64,000 nucleotides of DNA from Prauserella marina. GTDB lineage: Bacteria; Actinomycetota; Actinomycetes; Mycobacteriales; Pseudonocardiaceae. The stretch is from assembly GCF_002240355.1 (NCBI RefSeq), contig NZ_CP016353.1, positions 6,115,001 to 6,179,000 of the forward strand, given 5' to 3'. The notes below the pieces were generated by a model. The model made no database searches and was not told the DNA's origin. It saw only the letters and a list, made by a program, of their open reading frames with translations. A program made the position numbers and the translations under genes. Shown here in pieces: positions 26,755 to 38,622 of this stretch (position 1 is its first letter; each line of letters opens with the position of its first letter).

Positions 26755-26862
26755 CCCAGCTCGGCATCCAGTTGGCACAGCGCGGCGGCCGGTGCCGGGT
26801 GCCGGGTGCCGGACTGTCCATGCCGGTTGGCCGGGCGGGATGTGGGTGAGGTCCGAGGTAGC

Positions 26863-26946
26863 CGAGTTCTGCACTCAGGCGCGCGAGATCCGCGTCCAGG
26901 GCGTCGAGATCCGCGTCCAGGGCGTCGAAATGCGCACAGGCGTCCC
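26863..26946 (+). repeat. 21-bp imperfect tandem repeat array A (4 units)
   Basis: Units start with CGAG/CGAA at 26863, 26884, 26905 and 26926, exactly 21 bp apart; the second and third are identical. The unit is CGAGATCCGCGTCCAGGGCGT and relatives. Array A is in the opposite orientation to array B 230 bp further on. The 617-bp gap (26755-27371) between convergent genes has no convincing gene. Read on the minus strand, the array gives heptads DALDADL, but without an ordered gene around it. Earlier in the gap, GTGCCGG occurs three times in tandem. Confidence 0.75.
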
Positions 26947-27155
26947 GGTGCGAAGGCCCCGTTCGCACAGGCGCACGTCGCGCGCCGTGAGAAAGCCGAG
27001 AACGCGCGCTGAATCTGCGCTGAACGTGCGGGCAGGTACATCACCAAAGCCTGAACCGGACCGCCGCATTCACGTACGTGGCATGCCATCCCTGGCACGA
27101 GACATGGCAGCCGACGCCCGAGCCACAGCCCCAGCACGCAGCGCACACCCCGGCA

Positions 27156-27330
27156 GCTTGAATGGGAACTCGACGGTCCGGATGCGGGACTCGGCGCCCT
27201 GGACGCGCATCTCACTGCCCTGAGCGCAGACCTCGACGGCCCGGGTGCAGAACTCGGCAGCCGGAGTGCAGATCTCGGCGCCCAGGGTGCGGATCTCGAC
27301 GGGCTGGGTGCGGGACTCGCCGGGCGAGCC
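27156..27330 (-). repeat. 21-bp imperfect tandem repeat array B (8 anchors)
   Basis: CTCG/CTCA anchors recur at 27169, 27190, 27211, 27232, 27253, 27274, 27295 and 27316, every 21 bp without exception. Unit consensus is about CTCGRCGCCCNGGGTGCRGAN, the reverse complement of array A. Arrays A and B could pair as the arms of a long imperfect hairpin. Bases near the anchors are conserved, the rest vary, which looks like old repeats under drift or a protein-binding phasing. Confidence 0.75.
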
Positions 27331-27371
27331 GACCCCAGGCCCGGCACGGCAGGCCCCAGGTCCCTCGGGGG

Positions 27372-28007
27372 CTACTTGCCCCTGTTGGTTCCCTCGAAGT
27401 CCTTGGTGACGATCACGATGACGCCGGGGCTGGATTCGGCAATACCCTCGAACCTCGGCTCGACCCGCATCCCGAACTTGTCCGCCAGTTCGCGCGCCGC
27501 CTGCTCCTCGTCGGTTCCCTGCCGGAAGTACACGGTCGTCGTCGGGATGACCCCGGCCGAGTAGTTGGCGGTCTCGACGACGTTCCAGCCCTGCGCCGTG
27601 AAGTCACCGGCCGCGTCCTGCGCCAGGCCCTTGATGGTGCTGTTGTTGTAGACCCGGACGGCGACCGATTTCACCGACGCGGGCTTGTCGTCGCCCTGCT
27701 CACCTTGCGGGGGACGGCTCGGCTCACCGCTCTGGCTCGGCGAAGCGGGCGCACTGCTGGGCGCCGACGGCGACGAAGGGGCTGGTGATGAAGGCTCCGT
27801 GTCGTCCTGCGACTCCGAAGGCGAGCCCTGCCTGCCATCAGTCTCGGAGGTCGACGTCTGCGAAGCCGTCGGCTCGGCACGTTCATCGCTGGGGCTTCCG
27901 TTGCCGACAAGGGTGACTCCACCGATCACGGCCGCGACGACGGCGACCGCGAGCAGTCCGAGACCGGCGGCACGCATCGGCCGTGACAGTCCGTCGAAGA
28001 TGCTCAT
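27372..28007 (-). CDS. LytR_C domain membrane protein
   Basis: The 211-residue protein has a short cytoplasmic start, one transmembrane helix (GLGLLAVAVVAAVIGGVTLVG), a Ser/Pro/Glu-rich linker and a C-terminal LytR_C domain (VAVRVYNNSTIKGLAQDAAGDFTAQGWNVV...TVYFRQG). The domain is found on LCP cell-wall polymer ligases and on stand-alone proteins like Rv0431. The LCP catalytic domain itself is missing, so the protein is probably an extracytoplasmic accessory. Its start overlaps the stop of the DUF3263 gene by 4 bases, as in mycobacteria. Confidence 0.88.
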   Translation of the reverse strand: MSIFDGLSRPMRAAGLGLLAVAVVAAVIGGVTLVGNGSPSDERAEPTASQTSTSETDGRQGSPSESQDDTEPSSPAPSSPSAPSSAPASPSQSGEPSRPPQGEQGDDKPASVKSVAVRVYNNSTIKGLAQDAAGDFTAQGWNVVETANYSAGVIPTTTVYFRQGTDEEQAARELADKFGMRVEPRFEGIAESSPGVIVIVTKDFEGTNRGK

Positions 28008-28318
28008 GGCAGTTCAATCCCCAACCGCCGCGCCGCGCGGGTGCGCTGCCTCGCGGCGCGCACCTTCCTGAGTCGCTTGACCAACATCGGATCCGCGCGC
28101 ATGGCTTCTTGCTTGTCGACAAGCCGATTCAGAATCTGGTAATAGCGGGTCGGCGACATGCCGAACAGCTCGCGAATGGCCTGCTCTTTGGCGCCCGCGT
28201 ATTTCCACCACTGCCGTTCGAAGGCGAGCACTTCCTGCTCACGCTGGGAAAGGGCGTCCGCCGACTGCCCAGCCGACGCGGGCGGGGACGGCCGGCCCAT
28301 CGACTCCGCGGCGTCCAT
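28004..28318 (-). CDS. DUF3263 protein (Rv0430-like)
   Basis: The 104-residue protein carries the DUF3263 pattern LSQREQEVLAFERQWWKYAGAKEQAIRELFGMSPTRYYQILNRL and a basic C-terminus. The middle looks like a helix-turn-helix related to sigma factor region 4, and a DNA-binding role is plausible. It overlaps the LytR_C gene (ATGA), forming a two-gene operon divergent from def, the same arrangement as Rv0429c-Rv0431. Confidence 0.87.
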   Translation of the reverse strand: MDAAESMGRPSPPASAGQSADALSQREQEVLAFERQWWKYAGAKEQAIRELFGMSPTRYYQILNRLVDKQEAMRADPMLVKRLRKVRAARQRTRAARRLGIELP

Positions 28319-28448
28319 CTGGCTCCTCGCAATCCCGGCGAAATCACACTACTGTCGTTCCGCTGCGCCATTAGATCACGCGGGTACGACAGTTGCCCGA
28401 ACCATGCCCGGCGCGTCTCAGTGCACGATCTCGGTAGCATGACGGGTC

Positions 28449-29012
28449 GTGACCGTTCACCCCATCACCATCGTCGGCGAACCCGTTCTGCACACGCCGA
28501 CCCGCGAGATCGAGACGTACGACGACGAACTCAAGACCCTCGTCGACGACATGTTCGAGACGATGTACGCGGCGGAGGGCGTTGGTCTCGCCGCCAACCA
28601 GATCGGCCTCGGCCTGCGGGTCTTCGTGTACGACTGCCCCGACGACGAGGGAGTCCGGCACAAGGGCGTCGTGGTCAACCCCAAGCTGGAGACCAGCGAG
28701 ATCCCGGAAACGATGCCCGACCCCGACGACGACTGGGAGGGCTGCCTCTCCGTCCCCGGTGAGTCGTTCCCGACCGGAAGAGCCTCGTGGGCGAAGGTCA
28801 CCGGTTTCGATGTCGAAGGCCAGCCGATCGAGGTCGAAGGCACCGGCTACTTCGCGCGTTGCCTCCAGCACGAGACGGATCACCTCGACGGCTACATCTA
28901 CCTCGACCGGCTGGTCGGCCGAAATGCCCGCGCCGCGAAGAAGATGGTGAAGGCCAACGACTGGGGTGTGCCCGGCAACACCTGGCTTCCCGGCGCCGAG
29001 GCCAAGCGCTGA
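28449..29012 (+). CDS. def: Peptide deformylase
   Basis: The 187-residue metalloenzyme removes the N-formyl group from nascent proteins. Three family motifs are present: [10 protein letters not shown] (motif I), EGCLSVPG with the metal-ligand Cys (motif II) and QHETDHLDG with the two metal-ligand His and catalytic Glu (motif III). An acidic insertion (DPDDDWEG) before motif II is usual in mycobacteria. GTG start; 130 bp divergent from DUF3263. Confidence 0.96.
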   Translation: MTVHPITIVGEPVLHTPTREIETYDDELKTLVDDMFETMYAAEGVGLAANQIGLGLRVFVYDCPDDEGVRHKGVVVNPKLETSEIPETMPDPDDDWEGCLSVPGESFPTGRASWAKVTGFDVEGQPIEVEGTGYFARCLQHETDHLDGYIYLDRLVGRNARAAKKMVKANDWGVPGNTWLPGAEAKR

Positions 29013-29249
29013 CCCCTGTCTGCCGATCATGGCTTCGACCGCGATATCCGTTGGCACGCCATGGGTCGGCCAACGGGACGCGCTGACGCCACCCGAACGG
29101 CACCGTTGTCACGCGAGCGGCTCGGCACCCGTCTCGAATCGCCTCCGAGCTTCGGATGCGCCTTCAGCCCACCGCGAACGCGCGGCACCCTTCGCACCGG
29201 CGGGAGCACAATCGAGACAACAGGTGCAACGGTGTAATCAGCGGGGCGG

Positions 29250-30194
29250 GTGGTGGCGGTGTCCGATGCCGAAGCGCTCGACGCCTATTCGAGGGTGGTG
29301 AGCACCGTCGCCGCGACGGTGTCCCCGCACGTCGCGAGCGTCTCGCTAGGGAGAGGCGGCGGCTCGGCCGTCGTTTTCGACAGCGAGCACCACAAAGTCC
29401 ACCTGTTGACCAACGCACACGTCGTCGGAGAGCAACGAGCGGGCAGAGCCACGTTCACCGACGGAACGGAAGCCGGTTTTCGCGTCGTCGGCACCGACCC
29501 GCTCTCCGATCTCGCCGTACTCGCGGTCGAGGGCGGCCATGGCGAGCTCCCTCCCTCGGCCACGCTGGGCAACGCCGATGAGCTGATCGTCGGGCAACTC
29601 GTCGTCGCCATCGGCAGTCCGCTCGGTTTTTCCGGTTCCGTCACGGCGGGCGTCGTGAGCGCGCTGGGCAGGGCGCTTCCGGTGACGCAGGGCAGAGCGG
29701 CGAGGGTGATCGAGGACGTGATTCAGACCGACGCTGCGCTGAACCCCGGCAACTCGGGCGGGGCGCTCGCCGACTCGGCAGGCAGGGTGGTGGGTATCAA
29801 CACCGCCGTCGCGGGTTTCGGACTCGGTCTCGCCGTCCCGGTGAACCCGACGACGCGCCGCATCATCGACACCCTGCTCGTCGAAGGAAGGGTGCGCAGA
29901 GCCTATCTCGGAGTCGTCGGCGTTCCGGGTCCGCTCCCCGACGACGTCGCCGAGCGGACAGGACAACCAGCGGGACTCCGGGTGGTCGAGGTGGTGTCCG
30001 GCGGACCGGCCGCGAGAGCGGGGCTGCGCAGGGGCGACCTGGTGCTGACCGTTGGCAGGAAGAGAGTCGCCGACGCACAGGGAATCCAGCGACAGCTCTT
30101 CGCCGAGGTGATCGGAACCCCACTCGCGGTGACCGTGCTGCGCAACGGCGCCATGGTCGACGTTTTCGCGACCCCGACCGAATTGGCGGGTTGA
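29250..30194 (+). CDS. HtrA/DegP-like serine protease with PDZ domain, no export signal
   Basis: The 314-residue protein has a trypsin-like domain with the catalytic triad His (LTNAHVV), Asp (DPLSDLAVL) and Ser (NPGNSGGAL), then one PDZ domain (about residues 215-305: GLRVVEVVSGGPAARAGLRRGDLVLTV). Unlike most HtrA proteins there is no signal peptide or transmembrane helix, so a cytoplasmic role in protein quality control is inferred. The first codons offer GTG at 29250, 29253 and 29259, so the exact start is open. It ends 45 bp before the TPP riboswitch of thiC. Confidence 0.9.
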   Translation: MVAVSDAEALDAYSRVVSTVAATVSPHVASVSLGRGGGSAVVFDSEHHKVHLLTNAHVVGEQRAGRATFTDGTEAGFRVVGTDPLSDLAVLAVEGGHGELPPSATLGNADELIVGQLVVAIGSPLGFSGSVTAGVVSALGRALPVTQGRAARVIEDVIQTDAALNPGNSGGALADSAGRVVGINTAVAGFGLGLAVPVNPTTRRIIDTLLVEGRVRRAYLGVVGVPGPLPDDVAERTGQPAGLRVVEVVSGGPAARAGLRRGDLVLTVGRKRVADAQGIQRQLFAEVIGTPLAVTVLRNGAMVDVFATPTELAG

Positions 30195-30238
30195 GGTCTG
30201 CTCGCCGGCATGGCATGGTCGATGCAGACAATTACAGA

Positions 30239-30346
30239 TCGCGGGAGCTCGCGCTTTGGCGGGCTGAGAGGGCGACTGGTGTCCGTTTCGCTGGACCCGG
30301 TGTCGCCGACCGCATGAACCTGACTGGGTAATGCCAGCGTAGGGAG
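30239..30346 (+). ncRNA. TPP riboswitch (THI element) upstream of thiC
   Basis: The two conserved blocks of the thiamine pyrophosphate riboswitch are present: GGGCTGAGAG at about 30261-30270, and TGAACCTGA followed by GGGTAATGCCAGCGTAGGGAG at 30315-30346. A variable P3 arm separates them. The last bases (AGGGAG, 30341-30346) are also the only ribosome-binding site for the TTG start at 30356, so TPP binding would hide it and block translation of thiC and thiD. Confidence 0.95.
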
Positions 30347-30349
30347 TGA

Positions 30350-32826
<2,477 letters not shown>

Positions 32827-34089
32827 TTCGGTGAACAGCCTTCCCCGGTAACCGTTTCGCACGGTACGGACGGCCACTGTCGCCCACGCGCCGACCAGCG
32901 CGGCGTACAGCACGCAGGCCGTGACGGCGAAGAGTCCGGTGTGGACTCTGGCATCGAGTGTGCTTGCTCCGGTGACGACGGTGCCGAGCGGGAAGGTGAA
33001 GCTCCACCAGGTCAAGGCGAACGGCAGCCGGTTACGGAATGCCCTGACGGTGAGCGCGGTCGCCAGCGCGAGCCAGATCAGCGCGAAGCCGAAGGCCGGG
33101 ACGCCGTAGAGGAGCCCGAACGCGTCCGCGGCCTTCGCGTAGGGGTCGCCGAGAACCGGTTGCGCCGCGTCGGCGAGCAGGTTGGCGGCCGTCACCGACT
33201 GCCCGAGCGGACCGAGCACGATCCACACGGTCGGCGTGTTGGTGAGCGTTCCGGTCTTGCGCAGCACCAGGCGCTGCCAGATCTGCGGCAGGACACACAA
33301 CGTCGCGAAGAGACTGATGCCGAACATCGCGTAGCACGCGAACAGCAGTGTGCGCTGGGCTTCCCCTTCCGGCACGTGCGGAACGAGCAGCGCTCCCGTC
33401 GCGGCCGACACCATCGGCGGAACGACGGGCATGAGCCAGGCCGCGAACACGTTGCCGATCCCCAGTTCGAAGCCGGTCATCATCCGGAAGGGAATCCACA
33501 CCGTGGTCGCGATGCCGAGCACCGCACCCGCCGTCCACAGGATCACATCGACGGTGACCGCGGCGTCAAGCCCAATCCAATCCTTGCCGAGCAACAACGT
33601 TCCGGTACCGACGGTGGTCAGCGCCATCGGCGGCGCGCCCCAGAACTGAGCCATCCCCGGATGTCCGGAATGCCCCTTCGCGGTGGCCGGATGCCTGATC
33701 CAGTGCACGAGCCACGCCGCGCTCAGCCCGACGAGCAGCAGTGCCGCGAGCGCCCAGACCACGGTCGCGGCAACGCGGAATCCCGTGAACTGGAGCGGCA
33801 GGGTCACGGCAGCGTTGGCGACGATTCCGGTGCCCATGACCGAGGCGAACCAGTTGGGCCCCAGCAACGCGAAAACCCTGGCGGGGTGGTCGAGATCACG
33901 CAGCGGGCCACGGCGGAGTCGGGTGGTGCCGGTTCCGGTCTGCCGGAGCGACACCGCCATCGCGCCGTTGCCACCTCCAGTTCAGCCACTCGACGATTTC
34001 CGCCTCAAGCAGCATAGACCCGTTCGTACACAGGGAAAATCCGGGCGGCGGCCCATTGGCGGCGATTTGTCCATTATGGAATGGAAGGC

Positions 34090-34103
34090 TTCCGGATCCG
34101 GAA
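34090..34103. promoter_or_regulatory. 14-bp perfect palindrome upstream of second thiD
   Basis: TTCCGGATCCGGAA at 34090-34103 is a perfect palindrome 50 bp before the start of the second thiD, in a 193-bp gap shared with the divergent transporter. A shorter palindrome TCCATTATGGA lies at 34070-34080. No THI element is visible here, so control of this copy seems to differ from thiC-thiD. Operator function is inference. Confidence 0.4.
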
Positions 34104-34153
34104 AAGGGGCACCGGCTGGCTCCGTCAGCACCACGCGAGCGACACTGGATCAC

Positions 34154-34978
34154 ATGAGCCAAGCCCAACCGCCCGCCGCGCTGACCATCGCCGGATCCGA
34201 CTCCGGCGGCGCGGCAGGGCTACAGGCCGACCTGCGGACGTTCCTGACGTGCGGCGTCCACGGGCTCGTCGCGGTCACCGCGGTCACCGTGCAGAACACG
34301 CTCGGGGTCCACGACAGGACCGACATCCCGGCTGGGATCGTCGCGGCACAAATCGAGGCCGTTGCCGCCGACATGGGCGTACAGGCGGTCAAGACGGGCA
34401 TGCTCGCCTCCGGCGAGATCATCAAGGCCGTCGCCGGCGCCTGCGACAAGGCGAGGATCGGCAAGGACGCTGACGTGCCCTTCGTCGTCGACCCCGTCGC
34501 CGCGTCGATGCACGGGCATCCGCTGTTCGACGAGGCCGGGCTCGCGGCGCTGCACGACGAGTTGCTGCCGAGGGCGACGATCGTCACACCGAATCTGGAC
34601 GAGGTCCGGTTGCTCACCGGCATCACGGTCACCGACCGCGACCGGATGCGGGACGCGGCGGTAGCGCTGCACGCGCTGGGGCCTCGGTATGTGCTGGTCA
34701 AAAGCGGGCATTTGGTCGAGGACCCGGAATGCGTCGACGTTCTCTACGACGGCGAGACGTTCACCGAACTGCCAGGCCCCCGGTTCTCCACGCCGCACAC
34801 CCACGGCGCGGGTGACGCCATGGCCGCCGCGCTCACGGCCGGTCTCGCCCGCGGCATGACCGTCGAGGACGCCGCGAAGCTCGGAAAGTGGTTTGTCAGC
34901 AACGCTGTCCGGCACTCCTACCCGATGGGCGCGAAGGTCGGCCCGGTTTCGGCCTTCTGGAGACTCGCACCGGAATAG
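34154..34978 (+). CDS. HMP / HMP-P kinase paralogue (thiD, copy 2)
   Basis: This is a second 274-residue ThiD-type kinase, the same length as copy 1 and clearly homologous (TIAGSDSGGAAGLQADLRTF, GVHGLVAVTAVTVQN, VVDPVAASMHGHPLF). Differences include AAG for GAG in the first motif and HTHGAGDAMAAA in the anion hole, again with Asp where ThiD usually has Cys. No riboswitch precedes it, and it is followed after 1 bp by an ion-channel gene. It may phosphorylate HMP for salvage or act on a pyridoxal-type substrate; both are inference. Confidence 0.88.
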   Translation: MSQAQPPAALTIAGSDSGGAAGLQADLRTFLTCGVHGLVAVTAVTVQNTLGVHDRTDIPAGIVAAQIEAVAADMGVQAVKTGMLASGEIIKAVAGACDKARIGKDADVPFVVDPVAASMHGHPLFDEAGLAALHDELLPRATIVTPNLDEVRLLTGITVTDRDRMRDAAVALHALGPRYVLVKSGHLVEDPECVDVLYDGETFTELPGPRFSTPHTHGAGDAMAAALTAGLARGMTVEDAAKLGKWFVSNAVRHSYPMGAKVGPVSAFWRLAPE

Positions 34979-34979
34979 G

Positions 34980-35801
34980 ATGCGCCGCGTGACTTTTCGC
35001 GAGCGGCTACGGCAACTGATCGAAGACCGGCGCTTCCAGAACTTCATCATCGCCGTCATCATCTTCAACGCGGTGACGCTTGCCCTTGAGACGTCTCGCG
35101 GGCTGCTCGCCGACATCGGTGGCTTACTGCACACGCTCGACTACATCGCGCTGACGATCTTCGTGCTGGAACTGCTCGCGAAGTTCTACGTGTACGGCAA
35201 GGACTTCTTCCGCGATCCGTGGAACGTGTTCGACACGGTCGTCGTCAGCATCGCGCTCATTCCGGCGACGGGACCGTTCGCGGTGCTGAGGGCGCTGCGG
35301 ATCCTGCGGGTGCTTCGGCTGGTCTCGCTCGTCCCCTCGATGCGCAAGGTCGTCGCGGGCCTGCTCGCCGCCGTTCCGGGGATGGCGTCTATCGCGGCGC
35401 TGCTCGGACTCGTCATCTTCGTCGCCGGGGTCATGGCGACGAAGCTCTTCGGCGGCATCGCGCCCGACGACTTCGGCGGTCTCGGCACGTCGCTGTTCAC
35501 GTTGTTCCAGGTGATGACCGGTGAGGCATGGCCTGACATCGCCAAGGCGATCATGGAGGAAGCGCCGCTCGCCTGGATCTTCTTCGTCGTCTACATCCTC
35601 GTTTCCAGCTTCGCCGTGCTCAACCTGTTCATCGCGGTCATCGTGAGCGCGATGGAGGACCAGTTGCGCGACGAGATGAAGGCGGAGGAGGAGCGGCAAG
35701 CCGCCGAACAGCTCGCCGTCAACACCGAAATCCTCGGTGAGCTGAGGGCATTGCGCGCGGAAGTAGCGGAACTAAGACAACGCCAACCGGACCCGACCTA
35801 A
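34980..35801 (+). CDS. Bacterial voltage-gated cation channel (BacNav/NaChBac type)
   Basis: The 273-residue protein has six transmembrane segments: S1-S3, an S4 voltage sensor with regularly spaced Arg (LRALRILRVLRLVSLVPSMR), S5, pore and S6 (FFVVYILVSSFAVLNLFIAVIV), then a C-terminal coiled coil (EILGELRALRAEVAELRQ) that assembles the tetramer. The pore reads FTLFQVMTGEAWPD. NaChBac has TLESWAS at this place; the extra acidic Asp at the end is a feature of calcium-selective variants. Start ATG is 1 bp after the thiD copy 2 stop; a GTG at 34989 is the alternative. Confidence 0.9.
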   Translation: MRRVTFRERLRQLIEDRRFQNFIIAVIIFNAVTLALETSRGLLADIGGLLHTLDYIALTIFVLELLAKFYVYGKDFFRDPWNVFDTVVVSIALIPATGPFAVLRALRILRVLRLVSLVPSMRKVVAGLLAAVPGMASIAALLGLVIFVAGVMATKLFGGIAPDDFGGLGTSLFTLFQVMTGEAWPDIAKAIMEEAPLAWIFFVVYILVSSFAVLNLFIAVIVSAMEDQLRDEMKAEEERQAAEQLAVNTEILGELRALRAEVAELRQRQPDPT

Positions 35802-35816
35802 GCGGCGTAGCCGCTT
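35800..35816. terminator. Short hairpin AAGCGGC-GTA-GCCGCTT overlapping the channel stop
   Basis: A 7-bp perfect stem with a 3-nt loop overlaps the last two bases of the stop codon of the channel gene, ahead of the convergent MarR gene. A near-copy occurs at 48801-48817. It may act as a small bidirectional terminator. Confidence 0.45.
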
Positions 35817-35862
35817 CAAGTGGGCCGTCACCCGGCACCGAAGCAAGCCGCCACCAACGAAC

Positions 35863-36291
35863 TCAGTCGTCGTCGGTGAGGAGGGCTTCGAGGGCGGGGA
35901 GGGCGGCGACGAGGGCGGCTCGATGTTCTGGGGCGAGCCGGTCGATGCGGACGTTCAGTTCGTGGATGCGCGTCGAGCGAACACCGGAGAGCATCCGTTG
36001 CCCCTCGGGAGTCACCGTGGCGAGCCATGCCCTCCGGTCGGCTGGATCGGATTCCCTGCTCACGTATCCCGCCTCGACGAGTGACGAGACGATCCTCGAC
36101 ATGGTCGCCGCGGCTACGCCTTCCTTCGCCGCGAGATCGCCGAGCCGGAGCTGCCCGTAGGCGGCGAGCGTCGCCAGCGCGGAGATCGAACCGTGCCCCG
36201 GCCCTGGCGAGCCTGCCTGACGCAGTGACCGCGAGAGCCTACCGATCGCCAGGAACAACCTGCCGGGGACATCCTGCGACGACGTGGTCAC
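35863..36291 (-). CDS. MarR-family transcriptional regulator
   Basis: The 142-residue protein has a winged helix typical of MarR: GQLRLGDLAAKEGVAAATMSRIVSSLVEAGYVSRESDPADRRAWLATVTPEGQ, with the DRR wing. It binds DNA as a dimer and usually responds to small aromatic compounds. It is encoded 81 bp downstream of thiG in the same direction. A function in thiamine control is not suggested by its family. Its target is not evident. Confidence 0.88.
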   Translation of the reverse strand: MTTSSQDVPGRLFLAIGRLSRSLRQAGSPGPGHGSISALATLAAYGQLRLGDLAAKEGVAAATMSRIVSSLVEAGYVSRESDPADRRAWLATVTPEGQRMLSGVRSTRIHELNVRIDRLAPEHRAALVAALPALEALLTDDD

Positions 36292-36372
36292 CTAGAGCTC
36301 CTTCGGTACCCGCACGGCCTGAATTGCGGATCACCCTACGTTGCGGGGTGCTCGCACGTGCCGGAACCCGGC

Positions 36373-37360
<988 letters not shown>

Positions 37361-37364
<4 letters not shown>

Positions 37365-38491
37365 ACCTTCTCCCTGTGCGTTGTGTCGGTTGCGCTCCCG
37401 CGCAGTGGATCGGCGGCGGCGGTCCCCTTCGGCGGTGATTCACCGCCGAGCCAGGCAAGCACGGCGTCGGCGGTCACCGGTGCGAGCAGCAGACCGTTGC
37501 GGTGGTGTCCCGTCGCCGCGAAGACGCCGTCGGTGAGTTCACCGAGGTAGGGCAGGTTGTCGGCGCTCGCCGCACGTGGCGCGGCAGCGGTCTCGACGAG
37601 TTCGTACTCCGCGATGCCTGGAAAGATCCGTTCCGCTCCTTCCAGCAACTCCCGCACTCCACGCGCGGTGACGGCGGTGTCGAAGCCCGCCTCGTACTGG
37701 GTGGCGCCGAGCACCAGCTCACCTCCGGCGCGGGGCACGAGGTACACCGGCCGTCCCTCGACGAAGGCGCGCACGGTGCGTGAGGGCGGTGGCAGCGCGC
37801 CTCTTCTGGTCCGCATCCGGAGGATTTCCCCCTTCAGCGGGCGCACCCTGCCCGCGAGCGCGGCCGACAGTCCACCGCTCCACGCACCGGCCGCGAGGAC
37901 GACCGCGTCGAAAGCACGTTCACCTCCGGCGGCACGTACGCGAGACGACGTCAGTTCCGAAACGGGTTCGGTGACGAAGGTGCCCCCGTTGGCGCGGGTC
38001 GCGTCGATGAGCGCGCCGAGCAGCTTGCGGTTGTCGACGGCGAGGTCACCCGGCACGAGCAGCCCGGCCCTCACCGAGGCGGAAAGCCCTGGTTCCTCGC
38101 GCCGCAGCGCCCTCCCGCTGACGAACGTCGCCTCTCTGCCCAGCTCACGCAGGTACTCGGCGAGTGTTCCGAGTTGTTCGGCATCGGCATGGTCGAACGC
38201 GGCGACGACGGTGCCATTCAGCGAGAGCCCAGGATCGAATCCCTCGCGAGCGAGGTCGGCGGCGAAGGCGGGCCAGCGGCGCAGCGATTCCTCGCCGAGT
38301 TCGAGTACGGGCTCGTCACCCGGCCACGCCTCGGTCACCGGCGCGAGCATGCCGCCGGCGACCCAGGAGGCCCCCCGTGCGGGCGCGGGGTCGAACACGG
38401 TGACGCGGCAACCGGCGGCGCTGGCCTTCCATGCGATGGCAAGCCCGATGACACCGGCGCCGACGACCGCCAGTCCGGGATTTCCTTTCAT
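37361..38491 (-). CDS. thiO: Glycine oxidase ThiO
   Basis: The 376-residue FAD enzyme oxidises glycine to dehydroglycine, one of the thiazole precursors, in aerobes. The N-terminal Rossmann motif VVGAGVIGLAIAWKASAAGCRVTVFD and the family end (ATGHHRNGLLLAPVTAD) are present, with GASWVAGGMLAP as the ThiO-specific block. It is the first gene of the riboswitch-controlled operon; GGGAG at 38505-38501 sits nine bases before the ATG and belongs to the riboswitch. Confidence 0.95.
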
Positions 38492-38500
38492 GAGATCACG

Positions 38501-38599
38501 CTCCCTGCGCCGGCATGATCCGGATCAGGTTCCACGGTCGGAGCGGCAGCTCCCTCTCAGCCCGTCGCCAGGGCTCCCGTGCGGACGCCCCCCACGGTA
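38501..38599 (-). ncRNA. TPP riboswitch upstream of thiO
   Basis: On the minus strand the conserved blocks GGGCTGAGAGGGAG and GAACCTGATCCGGATCATGCCGG-CGCAGGGAG appear in order. As with thiC, the final AGGGAG provides the ribosome-binding site of the first gene, thiO. The element overlaps the promoter region of the divergent thiE, which itself has no riboswitch in the plus direction. Confidence 0.95.
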
Positions 38600-38622
38600 C
38601 AGGGACGTACTACGGTGACGCC

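Noticed and set aside
26657-26968. Minus-strand frame with DALDADL heptads
   Set aside because: Heptads come from the 21-bp repeats; no ribosome site, and the frame runs on into the AAA ATPase gene antisense. Retained as a repeat, not as a gene.
26863-27330. Possible CRISPR array
   Set aside because: Units are tandem without unique spacers, are imperfect, and change orientation; no cas genes are near.
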